Shown here piece after piece: positions 50,595 through 60,297 of a DNA stretch of 64,000 bases. Origin of the DNA: an uncultured Clostridia bacterium (GTDB lineage: Bacteria > Bacillota > Clostridia > Christensenellales > UBA1242); NCBI GenBank assembly GCA_947627545.1, contig CANQWK010000001.1:79473-143472 (forward strand), given 5' to 3'. Below the pieces are notes generated by a model. The model did no database searches. It saw nothing but the letters and a program-made list of their open reading frames with translations, and had not been told where the DNA came from. Each line of letters begins with the position of its first letter. Position 1 is the first letter of the stretch. A program made the position numbers and the translations under genes.

Positions 50595-50620
50595 AAAAAC
50601 TGCTTTAATAAGCAGTTTTT
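50595..50620 (-). terminator. Terminator of the acyltransferase gene
   Basis: AAAAACTGCTT/AAGCAGTTTTT with a 4-base loop; read leftward it ends TTTTTTTG. Confidence 0.85.
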
Positions 50621-50625
50621 ATTTA

Positions 50626-52107
50626 TTATTTTTTATTAGTTTTCTTAGTTTGAGGTTTTGTTGTTGTTTTTGAATTTGTTTGTTTTGTAGCCTCTTTTTG
50701 AGTCCCTGTTTTAGCTTTTGTTGTTCTTGTTGCAGGTTTGGTTGTAAGGGCTGCATTTACTCTTGCAGGTTTTTGTGCTTTTGTTTCAGTTTTAGCATCA
50801 ACAGTTTGCATTGTAGTGTCAGGAACAGACATAGTTTCCCCTTCTACCACAACTTTTTTCTTTCTAAGCACAAATTTATCCATTAAGAATTTAACCAATA
50901 TTCCAAGCACAATAGAAACTAATGTTACAACCCAGAAAACTTCAGCCCAAGAGTAAGGAGTTTTTGGAGATTTACCTCTAATTTCAACATAGAAATAGAT
51001 GAAAGGCATGTGCAACATATAAATGTAAAGTGCTGTTCCGCCCAAATAACCTATAACTTTTGCAGTAACATCATTGTTCAAAAGTTCGGTAACGAAATCT
51101 CTTTCCAACAAAGTCAAGCCAACCAAAACAATACATAGCAAGTGAACAAGCCACCTAGATAAACCACCGCCAACCTCGTTGTTAGTTATAGAATAAGCAC
51201 CATCTATAATTGTTGGATTGATAGTATAAATAACTAAAATAGAAGCAACCACTAAATAAACAATTGAAAGAATAAGTTTAGTAGCGGTGTTAAATTTTAA
51301 TTTTCTTAATTTTTCAACAGCGTAGTAAATTAGAACGCCGCCGCACATACCAACCAAAACAAATAGCAAGCCATTGTTAAAGCCAATAACAGCATTTGTT
51401 TCAGGGTTGCCAATTACGGCAGGGTTTGATGCGTTTTGAACACCAAAAGTTGACCAAGCAACTTGGCTAGCTCTAGTGTTGTTCCAAGCCCACCAACCAC
51501 CTAAGAACACAAAGGTGAATGGAGCTACGAAACCAGCGAACACATCTTCGCTTTTGCACATAAACCAATAAATGAAATATGAGCAAATTAACAAGCCAGA
51601 AATAAACCACATTGCACCGTTTGCTTGACCATAAGCGGCACCAAAGCCGGCAGAATAAAGCCCAGTGAATTCCCACAAACCGTTAAATGTAGAATATATA
51701 GCATGAGCAAAGCTTACACCTTTAAAGATTGCAACCGAAATAATGCCAAGAATAATGCCAAGAGCTAGAACAGGTAACAATGCCTTAATTCTATCCCAAA
51801 GATATTCCCACGCTCTACCGCTTGCCTTTCTTTTAGAATATTCTGGGTTAGCTTGTAAACGCTTAAAATGTTTAACCAAGAAATATCCAGCAGTTAAGGT
51901 GAAAATAAATAAAATTTCGCCAGCGCCAGCCATCCAATTAGAAGCACTAATTCTGCCAAGCATATCACGAGGTGCTAAAATAGTGCCAATATGATAACCA
52001 ACAATGGCAATAGCAAAAAAGAAACGCCAAAATTCAATAGCAATGTTTCTTTTGTTGCTTTGAGCAACAGTTTGAACAGGTTGCTCGTTTACGATTTCTT
52101 TTGTCAT
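50626..52107 (-). CDS. Acyltransferase-3 family membrane protein (OatA/WecH-like)
   Basis: 493 residues from ATG 52107, supported by AAGGGGG just upstream (an upstream ATG at 52179 has none). About ten membrane spans; the first helix bears IEFWRFFFAIAIVGYHIG with the His of acyltransferase-3 proteins. These enzymes transfer acetyl or other acyl groups across the membrane to cell-surface polysaccharides or peptidoglycan. The C-terminal 80 residues are a Thr/Lys/Ala-rich cytoplasmic tail without the SGNH domain of OatA. Confidence 0.88.
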   Translation of the reverse strand: MTKEIVNEQPVQTVAQSNKRNIAIEFWRFFFAIAIVGYHIGTILAPRDMLGRISASNWMAGAGEILFIFTLTAGYFLVKHFKRLQANPEYSKRKASGRAWEYLWDRIKALLPVLALGIILGIISVAIFKGVSFAHAIYSTFNGLWEFTGLYSAGFGAAYGQANGAMWFISGLLICSYFIYWFMCKSEDVFAGFVAPFTFVFLGGWWAWNNTRASQVAWSTFGVQNASNPAVIGNPETNAVIGFNNGLLFVLVGMCGGVLIYYAVEKLRKLKFNTATKLILSIVYLVVASILVIYTINPTIIDGAYSITNNEVGGGLSRWLVHLLCIVLVGLTLLERDFVTELLNNDVTAKVIGYLGGTALYIYMLHMPFIYFYVEIRGKSPKTPYSWAEVFWVVTLVSIVLGILVKFLMDKFVLRKKKVVVEGETMSVPDTTMQTVDAKTETKAQKPARVNAALTTKPATRTTKAKTGTQKEATKQTNSKTTTKPQTKKTNKK

Positions 52108-52334
52108 TTTACCCCCTTTAATCCAACTAAGAAAACCGTTAGATATAAAAATTATGTAACAATTGAAATTAATAGTCAAATATTTTTACTATTTTTTTTA
52201 TTATTTTTTGTTTTTTGTTAATTTTTTTTGAATAATTTTTATATTTAGTTTTGAATAATTTATTTTTTTTAATAATATTTTTAAAAATTTTTGTTTTTTT
52301 GCTTATATTTTTGATTTTCACGTTTATTTTGCAA

Positions 52335-52886
52335 TTATTTTTGCTTTTTTGTTTTTTGCCTATTTAAAATGTTACTTGCAAAATTAAAAAAGTTCTGTTC
52401 TACCTTTTTATTTATGCAGGCTCTTTTAACCATAACTACAAATTGGTCTTTAAACACAAAAAGAAAAATGTTTTTATTATACTTAACCGCAGTTAAATCT
52501 ACTTTGTTATAACTGTTTGTTCCTATTGAATTTTCTTTAACTAAAAATGTTTCGGTTAAAATGTCGTTTTCTACACAAACTTTTACTTTTGTAACCTTGC
52601 ATAAATTTGAATTAAAAAAGTATTCTTGCTGATTTTTTAAAAAATTGTTAAGTGCAATTTTGTCAATTAAAAAATAACAAGCCAACAACAAAATGCCGCA
52701 CACTCCAACATACCATAACTTATTGTGAAGAATAACCGCACCTATTGAAACTAAAACGCCAATAAAAGTTAAAAATACTAACAAAATTGTAACAATGTTG
52801 GTTTTTCTTTTGTTTTTTGTTTTAAATAAAAATTTGCTTGCCTCTAAATTATCTTGAAGCGAATAATTATAAACACATTCTACCAT
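52335..52886 (-). CDS. YcxB-like membrane protein
   Basis: 183 residues. Two adjacent membrane spans (about 31-52 and 56-75) and a C-terminal soluble domain with the YcxB pattern (ENDILTETFLVKENSIGTNSYNKVDLTAVKYNKNIFLFVFKDQF is abbreviated here to its start ENDILTETF and end IFLFVFKDQF). Function unknown. Leaderless arrangement: TGC TAAAAT six bases before ATG 52886. Confidence 0.75.
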   Translation of the reverse strand: MVECVYNYSLQDNLEASKFLFKTKNKRKTNIVTILLVFLTFIGVLVSIGAVILHNKLWYVGVCGILLLACYFLIDKIALNNFLKNQQEYFFNSNLCKVTKVKVCVENDILTETFLVKENSIGTNSYNKVDLTAVKYNKNIFLFVFKDQFVVMVKRACINKKVEQNFFNFASNILNRQKTKKQK

Positions 52887-52892
52887 ATATTT

Positions 52893-52901
52893 ATTTTAGC
52901 A
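52893..52901 (-). promoter_or_regulatory. Extended -10 promoter of the YcxB-like gene, leaderless configuration
   Basis: Minus strand TGC TAAAAT (52901-52893), six bases (AAATAT), then ATG at 52886. Confidence 0.6.
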
Positions 52902-52990
52902 AAAATTTTAGCATAGTCAAAATGTTTTAATAAAAAATGGAAGGTGAACTTCCACTTTTTTTAATTAATAATTTTTTAATTATAATATTA

Positions 52991-53069
52991 ACATTTTTAT
53001 ATTTTAATTTTGCATTAATATTTTTATATTTTAATCTTGCATTAATATTTTTATATTTTAATTCCTATA
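52991..53069. repeat. 27-bp AT-rich tandem repeat, about three copies
   Basis: Units at 52991-53017, 53018-53044 and 53045-53069 (partial), followed by a shorter related pair up to 53103. Noncoding, between the YcxB-like gene and the trpS stop. Confidence 0.8.
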
Positions 53070-53114
53070 TAAATATTTTTTCAATTCTTATATAAATATT
53101 TTAATAATTTAGTT

Positions 53115-54101
53115 TTAAATTAGACCCATTGCAGATTTTGCCTTATTTATGGTTTCAATTGCCACCTTTTGTGCTTTTTTTGCGCCAAGTAAAGCAATAT
53201 TTAAAAGTTCGTCTTTATTATTCATATAATATTCAAATTTTTCTCGTATAGGTTTAACAACGCTAATAACGGCTTCGGTTGCACGCTTTTTTAATGCACC
53301 ATAACCCTGCCCATTTAACGATTTTACAACTTCTTCAATAGGCACATTTTCACAAGCGGAAATAATTGAAAGCAAATTGCTAACGCCTGGCTGATTTTGT
53401 TCATCATAAGCAATATTGTTTAAACTATCGGTTACTGCTCGCTTAATTTTTTTTGTAATTTCTTCATCGCTATCGGTTAAGAAAATTACATTGTTAGGGT
53501 CGTCATCGCTCTTGCCCATTTTAGTGGTTGGGTCTAATAGGCCTTTAATTCTTGCCCCCACTTTGCCAACCATTGCTTTTGGAACAACAAAAGTTTCGCC
53601 AAATCTATGATTAAAGCGATTGGCAATGTCTCGCGCCAATTCCACATGTTGAACTTGGTCCTCACCCACAGGCACAACATTGCTATTGTAAAGCAAAATG
53701 TCTGCTGCCATAAGCACAGGATAAGTGTAAAGTGCAGTAGATAAACTTTTTACACCCTTTGCAACTTTGTCTTTATATTGCGTCATGCGATTTGCCTCGC
53801 CCATCATTGTGTTGCAGTTTAAAAGCCACATAAGTTCGCTATGCTCTTTAACCTGAGATTGCACATAAATAACCGATTTTTTAGGGTCTAACCCGCACGC
53901 CAAAAACAAGGCAAGTTGTTGAAGAGTTCGGTCATAGACATAACTTGCAGAAAGTTCAACCGTGTGAGCGTGCAAATTTGCCACACAAAAATAGCAAGAA
54001 TATTCATCTTGAAGCGGTAGCCAATTTTTAATAGCCCCCAAGTAATTACCTAAAGTTAAAATGCCGGTTGGCTTTGTTGCACTATATAAAACTTTTTTCA
54101 T
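53115..54101 (-). CDS. trpS: Tryptophanyl-tRNA synthetase
   Basis: 328 residues from ATG 54101. Charges tRNA-Trp. The HIGH-like motif is in SATKPTGILTLGNYLGA and the KMSKS loop is KMGKSDDDPNN; GEDQVQHVELARDI and MTQYKDK are also typical of class I TrpRS. The ATG at 54119 would give six extra residues, but TGC TATAAT lies exactly six bases before ATG 54101 and there is no Shine-Dalgarno, so a leaderless transcript beginning at 54101 is the better reading. No T-box leader is possible in that case. Confidence 0.95.
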   Translation of the reverse strand: MKKVLYSATKPTGILTLGNYLGAIKNWLPLQDEYSCYFCVANLHAHTVELSASYVYDRTLQQLALFLACGLDPKKSVIYVQSQVKEHSELMWLLNCNTMMGEANRMTQYKDKVAKGVKSLSTALYTYPVLMAADILLYNSNVVPVGEDQVQHVELARDIANRFNHRFGETFVVPKAMVGKVGARIKGLLDPTTKMGKSDDDPNNVIFLTDSDEEITKKIKRAVTDSLNNIAYDEQNQPGVSNLLSIISACENVPIEEVVKSLNGQGYGALKKRATEAVISVVKPIREKFEYYMNNKDELLNIALLGAKKAQKVAIETINKAKSAMGLI

Positions 54102-54107
54102 GCAAAA

Positions 54108-54116
54108 ATTATAGCA
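54108..54116 (-). promoter_or_regulatory. Extended -10 promoter of trpS, leaderless configuration
   Basis: Minus strand TGC TATAAT (54116-54108), six bases (TTTTGC), then ATG at 54101; TTGTTT at 54136-54131 is a possible -35 at 17-base spacing. Confidence 0.7.
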
Positions 54117-54239
54117 CAAAATAAAATTTAAAACAAGAAAATATTAAAACCATATTTCAAACATAATATTTTAAAAATTTAAGTAAAGTTTTTTAAAAAT
54201 TTTTTAAAAAATGTTATTAATTTTTATTATTTTTTAATT

Positions 54240-54363
54240 TTACTTAACTTTTTTAAACACATAACAGCCAGCAACAAATCCTCCATAAATATAATCTCCC
54301 GACTTCCACTCCAAAATCATGAAGGTTTCATCTTGTTTTTTGTTGTTTTTATTTATAAATTTA
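54240..54363 (-). pseudogene. Short coding-like remnant
   Basis: Minus strand, one frame reads ETFMILEWKSGDYIYGG then FVAGCYVFKKVK and a stop at 54240-54242. The composition is protein-like (Gly, Tyr, Trp and hydrophobics), unlike the surrounding A/T runs. The only in-frame ATG (54320) has no ribosome binding site. Probably the 3' end of a lost gene. Confidence 0.4.
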
Positions 54364-54477
54364 TTATAACAAATTATATAAATAAAAAAATAATTTAATG
54401 TGTTTTTGAAAATTGAAAAGGTTAAATTAAAACATATCTATTTTTATTAATAAAATGCTTTGATATAACAATTAATT
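54364..54477. other. AT-rich intergenic DNA, no gene seen
   Basis: Separates the remnant from the promoter of the LRR lipoprotein gene. Nothing further recognised. Confidence 0.5.
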
Positions 54478-54486
54478 TGTTATAAT
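54478..54486 (+). promoter_or_regulatory. Extended -10 promoter of the LRR lipoprotein gene
   Basis: TGT TATAAT at 54478-54486, with TTGATA at 54460-54465 upstream. Start near 54493; the leader holds GGAGG before ATG 54505. Confidence 0.6.
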
Positions 54487-54504
54487 TATATAATGGAGGT
54501 AAAA

Positions 54505-55233
54505 ATGAAGTTTAAATGCAAATATATAATTATGCTTTTATTTATAGTTATTTGCTTGCCATTTATTTTGGTAGGATGCAATAATAAAAGTTCAAAAGAA
54601 AAATATGATAGTAATATAGAAAATTTTACATTTAGTAAAACAGAGGATAATACTGGTTATATTGTGAATTCCTATGATGGAAACAGTGACTATGTTAAAA
54701 TCCCAGAAAAATATAATAATTTACCTGTTAAAGAGATTGGAAACCGAGCTTTTTATCTACTAAAAATCTATAAAGCTATAATTCCTGACTCTATAGAAAT
54801 TATTAGAGAAGATGCTTTCGGAGGTTGTTCTAATCTAGTCGAAATAAATTTACCAATAAATTTAAAAACGATAAAAGATAGAGCATTTTCAGGATGTACT
54901 AGAATTTCAAAAATAATTGTACCTGATTCAGTGATTGAAGTCGGCACGAGTGCTTTTCTCTCTTGTTTGAGGGTTAGTATAATTACTATAGGAAGAAACT
55001 CAAATTCTATTTCGTCTAGTGCTTTTTCGTCAACTGCAGCAACAACAGTTATAATTAAAAGCGAAAATGTTTTTAAAAGTCTAAATGATATAACTTCTTG
55101 TGGGTCTTTAATTGAAAACGCAACTATTATTAAAGTTCCTATCTTAATAGAAACAACAGCAACAGAATATATTCAAACTAATTATACCGAAACTATTTCT
55201 GAAGGTTACAGAGTGTTTACTAAAAACACTTAA
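54505..55233 (+). CDS. BspA-type leucine-rich-repeat lipoprotein
   Basis: 242 residues from ATG 54505 (GGAGG just upstream; the ATG at 54493 overlaps it). Lipoprotein signal with lipobox FILVGC, then three LRR_5 repeats (VKEIGNRAFYLLKIYKAIIP, IEIIREDAFGGCSNLVEI, LKTIKDRAFSGCTRISKI). Surface-exposed, probably adhesive. It shares repeat type with the prophage protein at 25550-26707. Strong terminator follows. Confidence 0.85.
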   Translation: MKFKCKYIIMLLFIVICLPFILVGCNNKSSKEKYDSNIENFTFSKTEDNTGYIVNSYDGNSDYVKIPEKYNNLPVKEIGNRAFYLLKIYKAIIPDSIEIIREDAFGGCSNLVEINLPINLKTIKDRAFSGCTRISKIIVPDSVIEVGTSAFLSCLRVSIITIGRNSNSISSSAFSSTAATTVIIKSENVFKSLNDITSCGSLIENATIIKVPILIETTATEYIQTNYTETISEGYRVFTKNT

Positions 55234-55237
55234 AAAT

Positions 55238-55278
55238 AAAAGGCTGAACATCTTAATTGATGTCAGCCTTATTTTTTT
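55238..55278 (+). terminator. Terminator of the LRR lipoprotein gene
   Basis: AAGGCTGAACATC ... GATGTCAGCCTT stem with one bulged A, followed by ATTTTTTTATT. Confidence 0.85.
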
Positions 55279-55366
55279 ATTAACTATTAGTCAACTATGA
55301 GTCAAGTAAAATTTGAATAAAAGTACAATTTGATTTAAAATTGTTATTATATTCTTGTGGTCAAAT

Positions 55367-55405
55367 GTGGTCAAAATGGACAGAAATAGCCAAAATTTTG
55401 ACCAC
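55367..55405. repeat. Inverted repeat near the tuf terminator
   Basis: GTGGTCAAAAT (55367-55377) and ATTTTGACCAC (55395-55405), with GTGGTCAAAT as a further direct partial copy just before the first arm (55357-55366). Noncoding. Confidence 0.6.
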
Positions 55406-55408
55406 AAA

Positions 55409-55437
55409 AAAAGATGACCACATTCGCAGTCATCTTA
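55409..55437 (-). terminator. tuf (str operon) terminator
   Basis: Read leftward: AAGATGAC ... GTCATCTT stem followed by TTTTTTGTGG. Confidence 0.8.
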
Positions 55438-55463
55438 TTTATAGTGCATTTAGCCACTTTTTA

Positions 55464-56666
55464 TTATTCAACGATTTCAGATACAACGCCTGAACCAACT
55501 GTTCTGCCGCCTTCACGAATAGCGAATTTCATACCCTTTTCAATAGCGATTGGGTGGATTAATTCAACTTCCATTGAAACATTATCGCCTGGCATAACCA
55601 TTTCAACACCAGCTGGTAGTTTAATAGAACCAGTAATATCAGTTGTTCTAACATAGAATTGTGGACGATATCCGTTGAAGAATGCGGTATGACGGCCACC
55701 TTCCTCTTTCTTTAAAACATAAACTTCTGCTTTAAATTTAGTGTGAGGAGTGATTGAACCTGGTTTAGCAAGAACTTGACCTTTTTCAATTTCAGTTCTT
55801 TGAACACCACGAAGCAACAAACCAGCATTATCGCCTGAACGAGCTTCGTCAAGTGATTTTCTAAACATTTCAATACCAGTAATAACTACTTTACGGGTAG
55901 GCTTAATACCAACTAATTCAACTTCTTCGTTTAGTTTAACAACACCACGTTCTACTCTACCTGTAGCAACTGTACCACGGCCTGTGATTGTGAATACGTC
56001 TTCAACTGGCATTAAGAAAGGTTTATCAGTATCACGTTGTGGAGTTGGAATATATTCGTCAACTGCTTTCATTAAGTCTTTAATGCATTGGCAAGCAGGG
56101 TCGCTAGCGTTGCCAGCAGAAGCAGCTTCTAGTGCTTTTAATGCACTACCTTTAATGATAGGAGTTTTATCTCCTGGGAAGCCGTAAGAACTTAATAAAT
56201 CACGGATTTCCATTTCAACTAATTCTAGAATTTCAGGGTCATCAACTTGGTCAGTTTTGTTCATGAACACAACGATGTAAGGAACGCCAACTTGACGAGC
56301 TAGCAAGATGTGTTCTTTTGTTTGAGGCATTGGACCATCAGTTGCAGCAACAACAAGGATAGCACCATCCATTTGAGCGGCACCTGTAATCATATTTTTA
56401 ACATAGTCTGCGTGTCCTGGGCAGTCTACGTGTGCATAGTGACGAGTTTCAGTTTCATACTCTACGTGTGCAGTGTTAATTGTGATACCACGAGCCTTTT
56501 CTTCTGGGGCTTTATCAATTTCGTCGTATCTCATTTTTTGAGCTTTACCTTCGGCAGCCAAAACCATTGTGATGGCAGCGGTTAAGGTAGTTTTGCCATG
56601 GTCAACGTGGCCGATTGTACCGATGTTAACATGCGGTTTTGTTCTATCAAATTTAGCTTTTGCCAT
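55464..56666 (-). CDS. tuf: Elongation factor Tu
   Basis: 400 residues. GTPase that brings aminoacyl-tRNA to the ribosome. G1 GHVDHGKT (residues 19-26), G2 [11 protein letters not shown]3 DCPGHADY, G4 NKTDQVDD and the domain 2-3 sequences [13 protein letters not shown] and [12 protein letters not shown] are all present. AAAGGAG precedes ATG 56666. A promoter of its own (56727-56698) allows expression above the rest of the str operon. Codon use is more GC-rich than neighbours, as expected for a highly expressed gene. Confidence 0.98.
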   Translation of the reverse strand: MAKAKFDRTKPHVNIGTIGHVDHGKTTLTAAITMVLAAEGKAQKMRYDEIDKAPEEKARGITINTAHVEYETETRHYAHVDCPGHADYVKNMITGAAQMDGAILVVAATDGPMPQTKEHILLARQVGVPYIVVFMNKTDQVDDPEILELVEMEIRDLLSSYGFPGDKTPIIKGSALKALEAASAGNASDPACQCIKDLMKAVDEYIPTPQRDTDKPFLMPVEDVFTITGRGTVATGRVERGVVKLNEEVELVGIKPTRKVVITGIEMFRKSLDEARSGDNAGLLLRGVQRTEIEKGQVLAKPGSITPHTKFKAEVYVLKKEEGGRHTAFFNGYRPQFYVRTTDITGSIKLPAGVEMVMPGDNVSMEVELIHPIAIEKGMKFAIREGGRTVGSGVVSEIVE

Positions 56667-56697
56667 TTTTAATTATCTCCTTTAATGATATATTTTT

Positions 56698-56727
56698 ATT
56701 TTAGAATATTTGTTAAACATAAGTCAA
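56698..56727 (-). promoter_or_regulatory. tuf promoter TTGACT-N18-TAAAAT
   Basis: Minus strand TTGACT at 56727-56722, TAAAAT at 56703-56698, between fusA and tuf. Confidence 0.7.
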
Positions 56728-56840
56728 GCAATTTTATATAGTTTTTTTAAATTTTAAATTGACATGTTTTTATTTAATAAATATTTCAACCTATTTTGTT
56801 TTAAACAATTTATAATATTAACCTAAATTTAGATTTTATT

Positions 56841-58925
56841 CTAGTTTTCGGTTAATTTTTTGCGGTCGCCAATAATTTTATCGGCAACATTTCTTGGGCA
56901 TTCTGCATAATGGTCAAACAACATTTGGAATGTTCCACGGCCTTGGGTTGAGCCACGAAGGTCGGTTGAATAACCAAACATTTCGCTTAATGGAACTTCG
57001 GCATGAATGATTGTGCTGCCATATTTAGTTTCTGTTCCGGTTGGAACACCACGCCTTGAAGTTAAGCCACCTAGAACTGCGCCAAGGTATTCATCTGGCA
57101 CGTTAACTTCAATTTTCATTATAGGTTCAAGCAAAACAGGGTCTGCTTTTTTCATAGCCTCTTTAAATGCTAGCGAGCCTGCAATTTTAAATGCCATTTC
57201 GCTTGAGTCCACATCGTGATAAGAACCGTCAAATACGGTAACTTTAAAGTCTATTGTTTCATAGCCAGCCACAACGCCTGATTTTTTAGCTTCTCTAATG
57301 CCGGCGTCAATTGGTGGAATAAATTCTTTTGGAATAGCGCCACCAACAACTTGGCTTTCAAACACATAGCCTTTATCTCTTTCAAGCGGTTCCATTTTAA
57401 TTTTACAGTGACCATATTGACCACGTCCGCCCGATTGTTTAATATATTTGCCTTCTGCTTCAACTGCTTTGCGGATTGTTTCCTTATAAGCAACTTGTGG
57501 TTTACCAACATTAACTTCTACGCCAAATTCACGCTTCATACGGTCAACCAAAATGTCTAGGTGAAGTTCGCCCATACCAGCAATAATGGTTTGACCGGTT
57601 TGCTCATTGGTGTAAGACTTAAATGTAGGGTCTTCTTCCATAAGTTTTGCAATTGCAATGCCTAGTTTTTCTTGTGCTTGTTTGTCCTTAGGCTCAATTG
57701 CTTCTTCAATAACCGGTTTCATGAATTCCATTTCTTCCAAAATAATTGGATGGTTTTCATCGCAAAGAGTGTCACCTGTGCCTGTGTTTTTTAAACCAAC
57801 AACGGCACAAATGTCGCCTGCCAAAACCTCTGGAATATCAGTTCGGTTGTTTGCATGCATGTGAAGTAAACGTCCAACACGCTCTTTTTTATCTTTTGTT
57901 GAATTTAGCACATAACTGCCTGCTTCCAACTTACCGCTATAAACACGAATAAAGGTAATACGTCCAACATAAGGGTCGGTTGCAATTTTAAATGCAAGAG
58001 CTGCAAATGGCTCGTTATCACCATTGTTGCGTTCAACCTTGCTGCCGTCTGGCAATGTGCCTTTAATTGGTGGAACGTCAATTGGGCTTGGCATATAATC
58101 AACAATTGCATCTAGCAATTCTTGAATACCCTTGTTTCTAGCAGCTGTTCCGCACAAAACTGGGAACATTTGAAGTGAACAAGTGGCTTTACGAATGCCT
58201 TTTTTAATTTCGTCTATTGTAAGTTCTTCGCCTGCAAAGAATTTTTCAAGCAAGGTTTCGTCAGTTTCTGCAACCGATTCAATCATTTTTTGCCTATATT
58301 CTTTGCACATATCTAGCATATCGGCAGGGATTTCTTCTTCTCTATAATCTTTGCCTAAATCGTCATAGAAAACGTAGGCTTTCATTTTAATTAAGTCAAC
58401 AATACCTTTAAAAGTGTCCGCTTCGCCAATAGGCAATTGAAGTGGAACGGCGTTTGCACCTAACACTTCTTTAATGCTGTTAACGGCCTTTAAAAAGTTA
58501 GCATCGTTAATGTCCATTTTGTTAATAAAGCACAAACGAGGAACGTTAAATTTACTTGCTTGACGCCAAACATTTTCACTTTGTGCTTGAACGCCTGCTC
58601 TTGCACTGAACAATGCAACGGCACCATCCAAAACTTTTAGTGAACGTTCAACTTCAACAGTGAAGTCCACGTGTCCTGGAGTGTCGATGATGTTAATTGT
58701 GCAGTCTTGCCATTTACAAGTGGTGCAGGCAGAAGTGATTGTTATACCACGTTCTTGCTCTTGAGCCATCCAGTCCATGGTAGCTTCGCCGTCATGAACC
58801 TCACCAATTTTATGGTTGATGCCGGTGTAAAACAAAATACGCTCGGTGGTGGTTGTTTTACCCGTATCGATGTGCGCCATAATACCAATATTTCTAACTT
58901 TTTGTAATGGAACTTGTCTTGCCAT
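56841..58925 (-). CDS. fusA: Elongation factor G
   Basis: 694 residues. GTPase that translocates the ribosome and, with RRF, recycles it. G1 [13 protein letters not shown] (residues 17-29), G2 [10 protein letters not shown]3 DTPGHVDF, G4 NKMD; domain [12 protein letters not shown] and RGVPTGTE are present, so this is translocation-competent EF-G. AAGGGGG precedes ATG 58925. Third gene of the str operon, 18 bases after rpsG. Confidence 0.97.
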   Translation of the reverse strand: MARQVPLQKVRNIGIMAHIDTGKTTTTERILFYTGINHKIGEVHDGEATMDWMAQEQERGITITSACTTCKWQDCTINIIDTPGHVDFTVEVERSLKVLDGAVALFSARAGVQAQSENVWRQASKFNVPRLCFINKMDINDANFLKAVNSIKEVLGANAVPLQLPIGEADTFKGIVDLIKMKAYVFYDDLGKDYREEEIPADMLDMCKEYRQKMIESVAETDETLLEKFFAGEELTIDEIKKGIRKATCSLQMFPVLCGTAARNKGIQELLDAIVDYMPSPIDVPPIKGTLPDGSKVERNNGDNEPFAALAFKIATDPYVGRITFIRVYSGKLEAGSYVLNSTKDKKERVGRLLHMHANNRTDIPEVLAGDICAVVGLKNTGTGDTLCDENHPIILEEMEFMKPVIEEAIEPKDKQAQEKLGIAIAKLMEEDPTFKSYTNEQTGQTIIAGMGELHLDILVDRMKREFGVEVNVGKPQVAYKETIRKAVEAEGKYIKQSGGRGQYGHCKIKMEPLERDKGYVFESQVVGGAIPKEFIPPIDAGIREAKKSGVVAGYETIDFKVTVFDGSYHDVDSSEMAFKIAGSLAFKEAMKKADPVLLEPIMKIEVNVPDEYLGAVLGGLTSRRGVPTGTETKYGSTIIHAEVPLSEMFGYSTDLRGSTQGRGTFQMLFDHYAECPRNVADKIIGDRKKLTEN

Positions 58926-58943
58926 AAATTAAACCCCCTTAAA

Positions 58944-59414
58944 TTACCAACGGAAGTGTGCAAATGCTTTGTTTGCTTCTGCTTGCCTGTGCATATCATC
59001 ACGGCGTTTAATTGCACCACCAGCTTGGTTAAATGCATCTACAATTTCTGCTGAAAGTTTGTTTTCCATGCCACGCTCGTTGCGTTTTCTAGCAAACATA
59101 ACCAACCAACGAATTGCAAGAGTTTGTTGACGTTCTGCACTAACTTCTAGCGGAACTTGATAGTTAGCACCACCAACACGCCTAGCCTTAGTTTCAAGTT
59201 TAGGCTTAATATTTTCTATTGCTGTTGTTAAAACATTAAGTGGTTCGTCTTTTAATTTTTCGCCAGCAATTTTCATTGCGCTGTAAACTATGGTTTGAGC
59301 TAAACCCTTTTTGCCGTCTAACATAACTTGGTTAATTAATTTTGTAACCAAAACGGAATTGTACATTGGGTCAGGCAAAACCACTCTTTTAACAGCCTGA
59401 TTTCTTCTTGACAT
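58944..59414 (-). CDS. rpsG: Ribosomal protein uS7
   Basis: 156 residues, typical of bacterial uS7: [39 protein letters not shown] and [17 protein letters not shown]. Nucleates assembly of the 30S head and in many bacteria represses its own operon. AAGGAG precedes the ATG. The 240-base gap to rpsL is long for a str operon and is folded. Confidence 0.97.
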   Translation of the reverse strand: MSRRNQAVKRVVLPDPMYNSVLVTKLINQVMLDGKKGLAQTIVYSAMKIAGEKLKDEPLNVLTTAIENIKPKLETKARRVGGANYQVPLEVSAERQQTLAIRWLVMFARKRNERGMENKLSAEIVDAFNQAGGAIKRRDDMHRQAEANKAFAHFRW

Positions 59415-59654
59415 AATTTCTCCTTATTTTATTTAAATTTTTTATATTTGAAGTTGCCGATTTATTGTTCAAATTTTTAAACATTTTTTAAACATTATAA
59501 ATCAATTCAAATCAAATTAAAACTTCCACTCAACTCGCACTCGAGATTAAGGGAAAGGGAAGCAATGAAGGGAAACTGTTGCCCTTCATAAAAAGTAGGC
59601 GCTGCCTATAAATGAAGTTTTGCAATTGCAAAACAATTAAAAAAAGCAAGTGGA
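59415..59654 (-). promoter_or_regulatory. Folded rpsL-rpsG intercistronic region
   Basis: On the coding strand there are three inverted repeats: GTTTTGCAATTGCAAAAC, AGGC-AG-CGCCT and GAAGGG/CCCTTC. None is followed by a long T-run directly. By analogy with other str operons, this is the place where S7 may bind its mRNA; that function is inferred from position only. Confidence 0.45.
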
Positions 59655-60026
59655 CTACTTAGGGCGTTTAGCGCCGTATTTACTTCTGCCTTGTTTGCGT
59701 TTTTGCACAGCAGCGGTATCTAACGCACCACGAATGATATGATATCTAACACCTGGAAGGTCAGGAACACGACCACCTCTAACCAAAACAACATTGTGTT
59801 CTTGCAAATTGTGACCTTCACCTGGAATATAGCAGGTAGTTTCTTTTTTATTGCTTAAACGAACACGCGCAATTTTTCTTAATGCTGAGTTAGGTTTTTT
59901 AGGTGTTGTAGTGGTAACGGTTAAACAAACTCCACGCTTTTGAGGGCATTTATCAAGTAAAATAGATTGACTTTTTTGAGTTTGTTTTTCTCTACCCTTT
60001 TTAACTAATTGATTAATAGTAGGCAT
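59655..60026 (-). CDS. rpsL: Ribosomal protein uS12
   Basis: 123 residues. Decoding-centre protein: [33 protein letters not shown] (the Lys that can mutate to streptomycin resistance lies in PKKPNSA), [28 protein letters not shown] and the basic tail [15 protein letters not shown] precedes ATG 60026. First gene of the str operon, behind a leader of about 410 bases. Confidence 0.97.
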   Translation of the reverse strand: MPTINQLVKKGREKQTQKSQSILLDKCPQKRGVCLTVTTTTPKKPNSALRKIARVRLSNKKETTCYIPGEGHNLQEHNVVLVRGGRVPDLPGVRYHIIRGALDTAAVQKRKQGRSKYGAKRPK

Positions 60027-60066
60027 TTTTCCTCCTTAAAAATTTTGCAACCACTTTGTCGTCGCA

Positions 60067-60095
60067 AAGCTCACTTTTGCTAATTTGCTGCATTT
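60067..60095. repeat. 29-bp direct repeat, copy A
   Basis: AAGCTCACTTTTGCTAATTT and the following nine bases are identical to 60298-60326; both lie in the str leader, 231 bp apart. Confidence 0.9.
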
Positions 60096-60297
60096 CATTC
60101 CGCAAATGTGTAAATAGGGACCCCTCAAAATTAATTTTTGTGGGGAGCACAGCCTGCAAGTGATTATTGAACAGAGCAAAAACTTTTGCACTGTGAAATC
60201 TCTAACTTGCAAAGGCGAGCAGTTTGCTCCTCTTCCCCACTTCGCAACTAGTGTTTGCGGGGACCCCATCACTCAAACTTTGTTTTCGTGATTTCTT

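Noticed and set aside
53115..54101. T-box leader in front of trpS
   Set aside because: The -10 box lies six bases before the ATG and no T-box stem or GGTGG bulge sequence is visible upstream.
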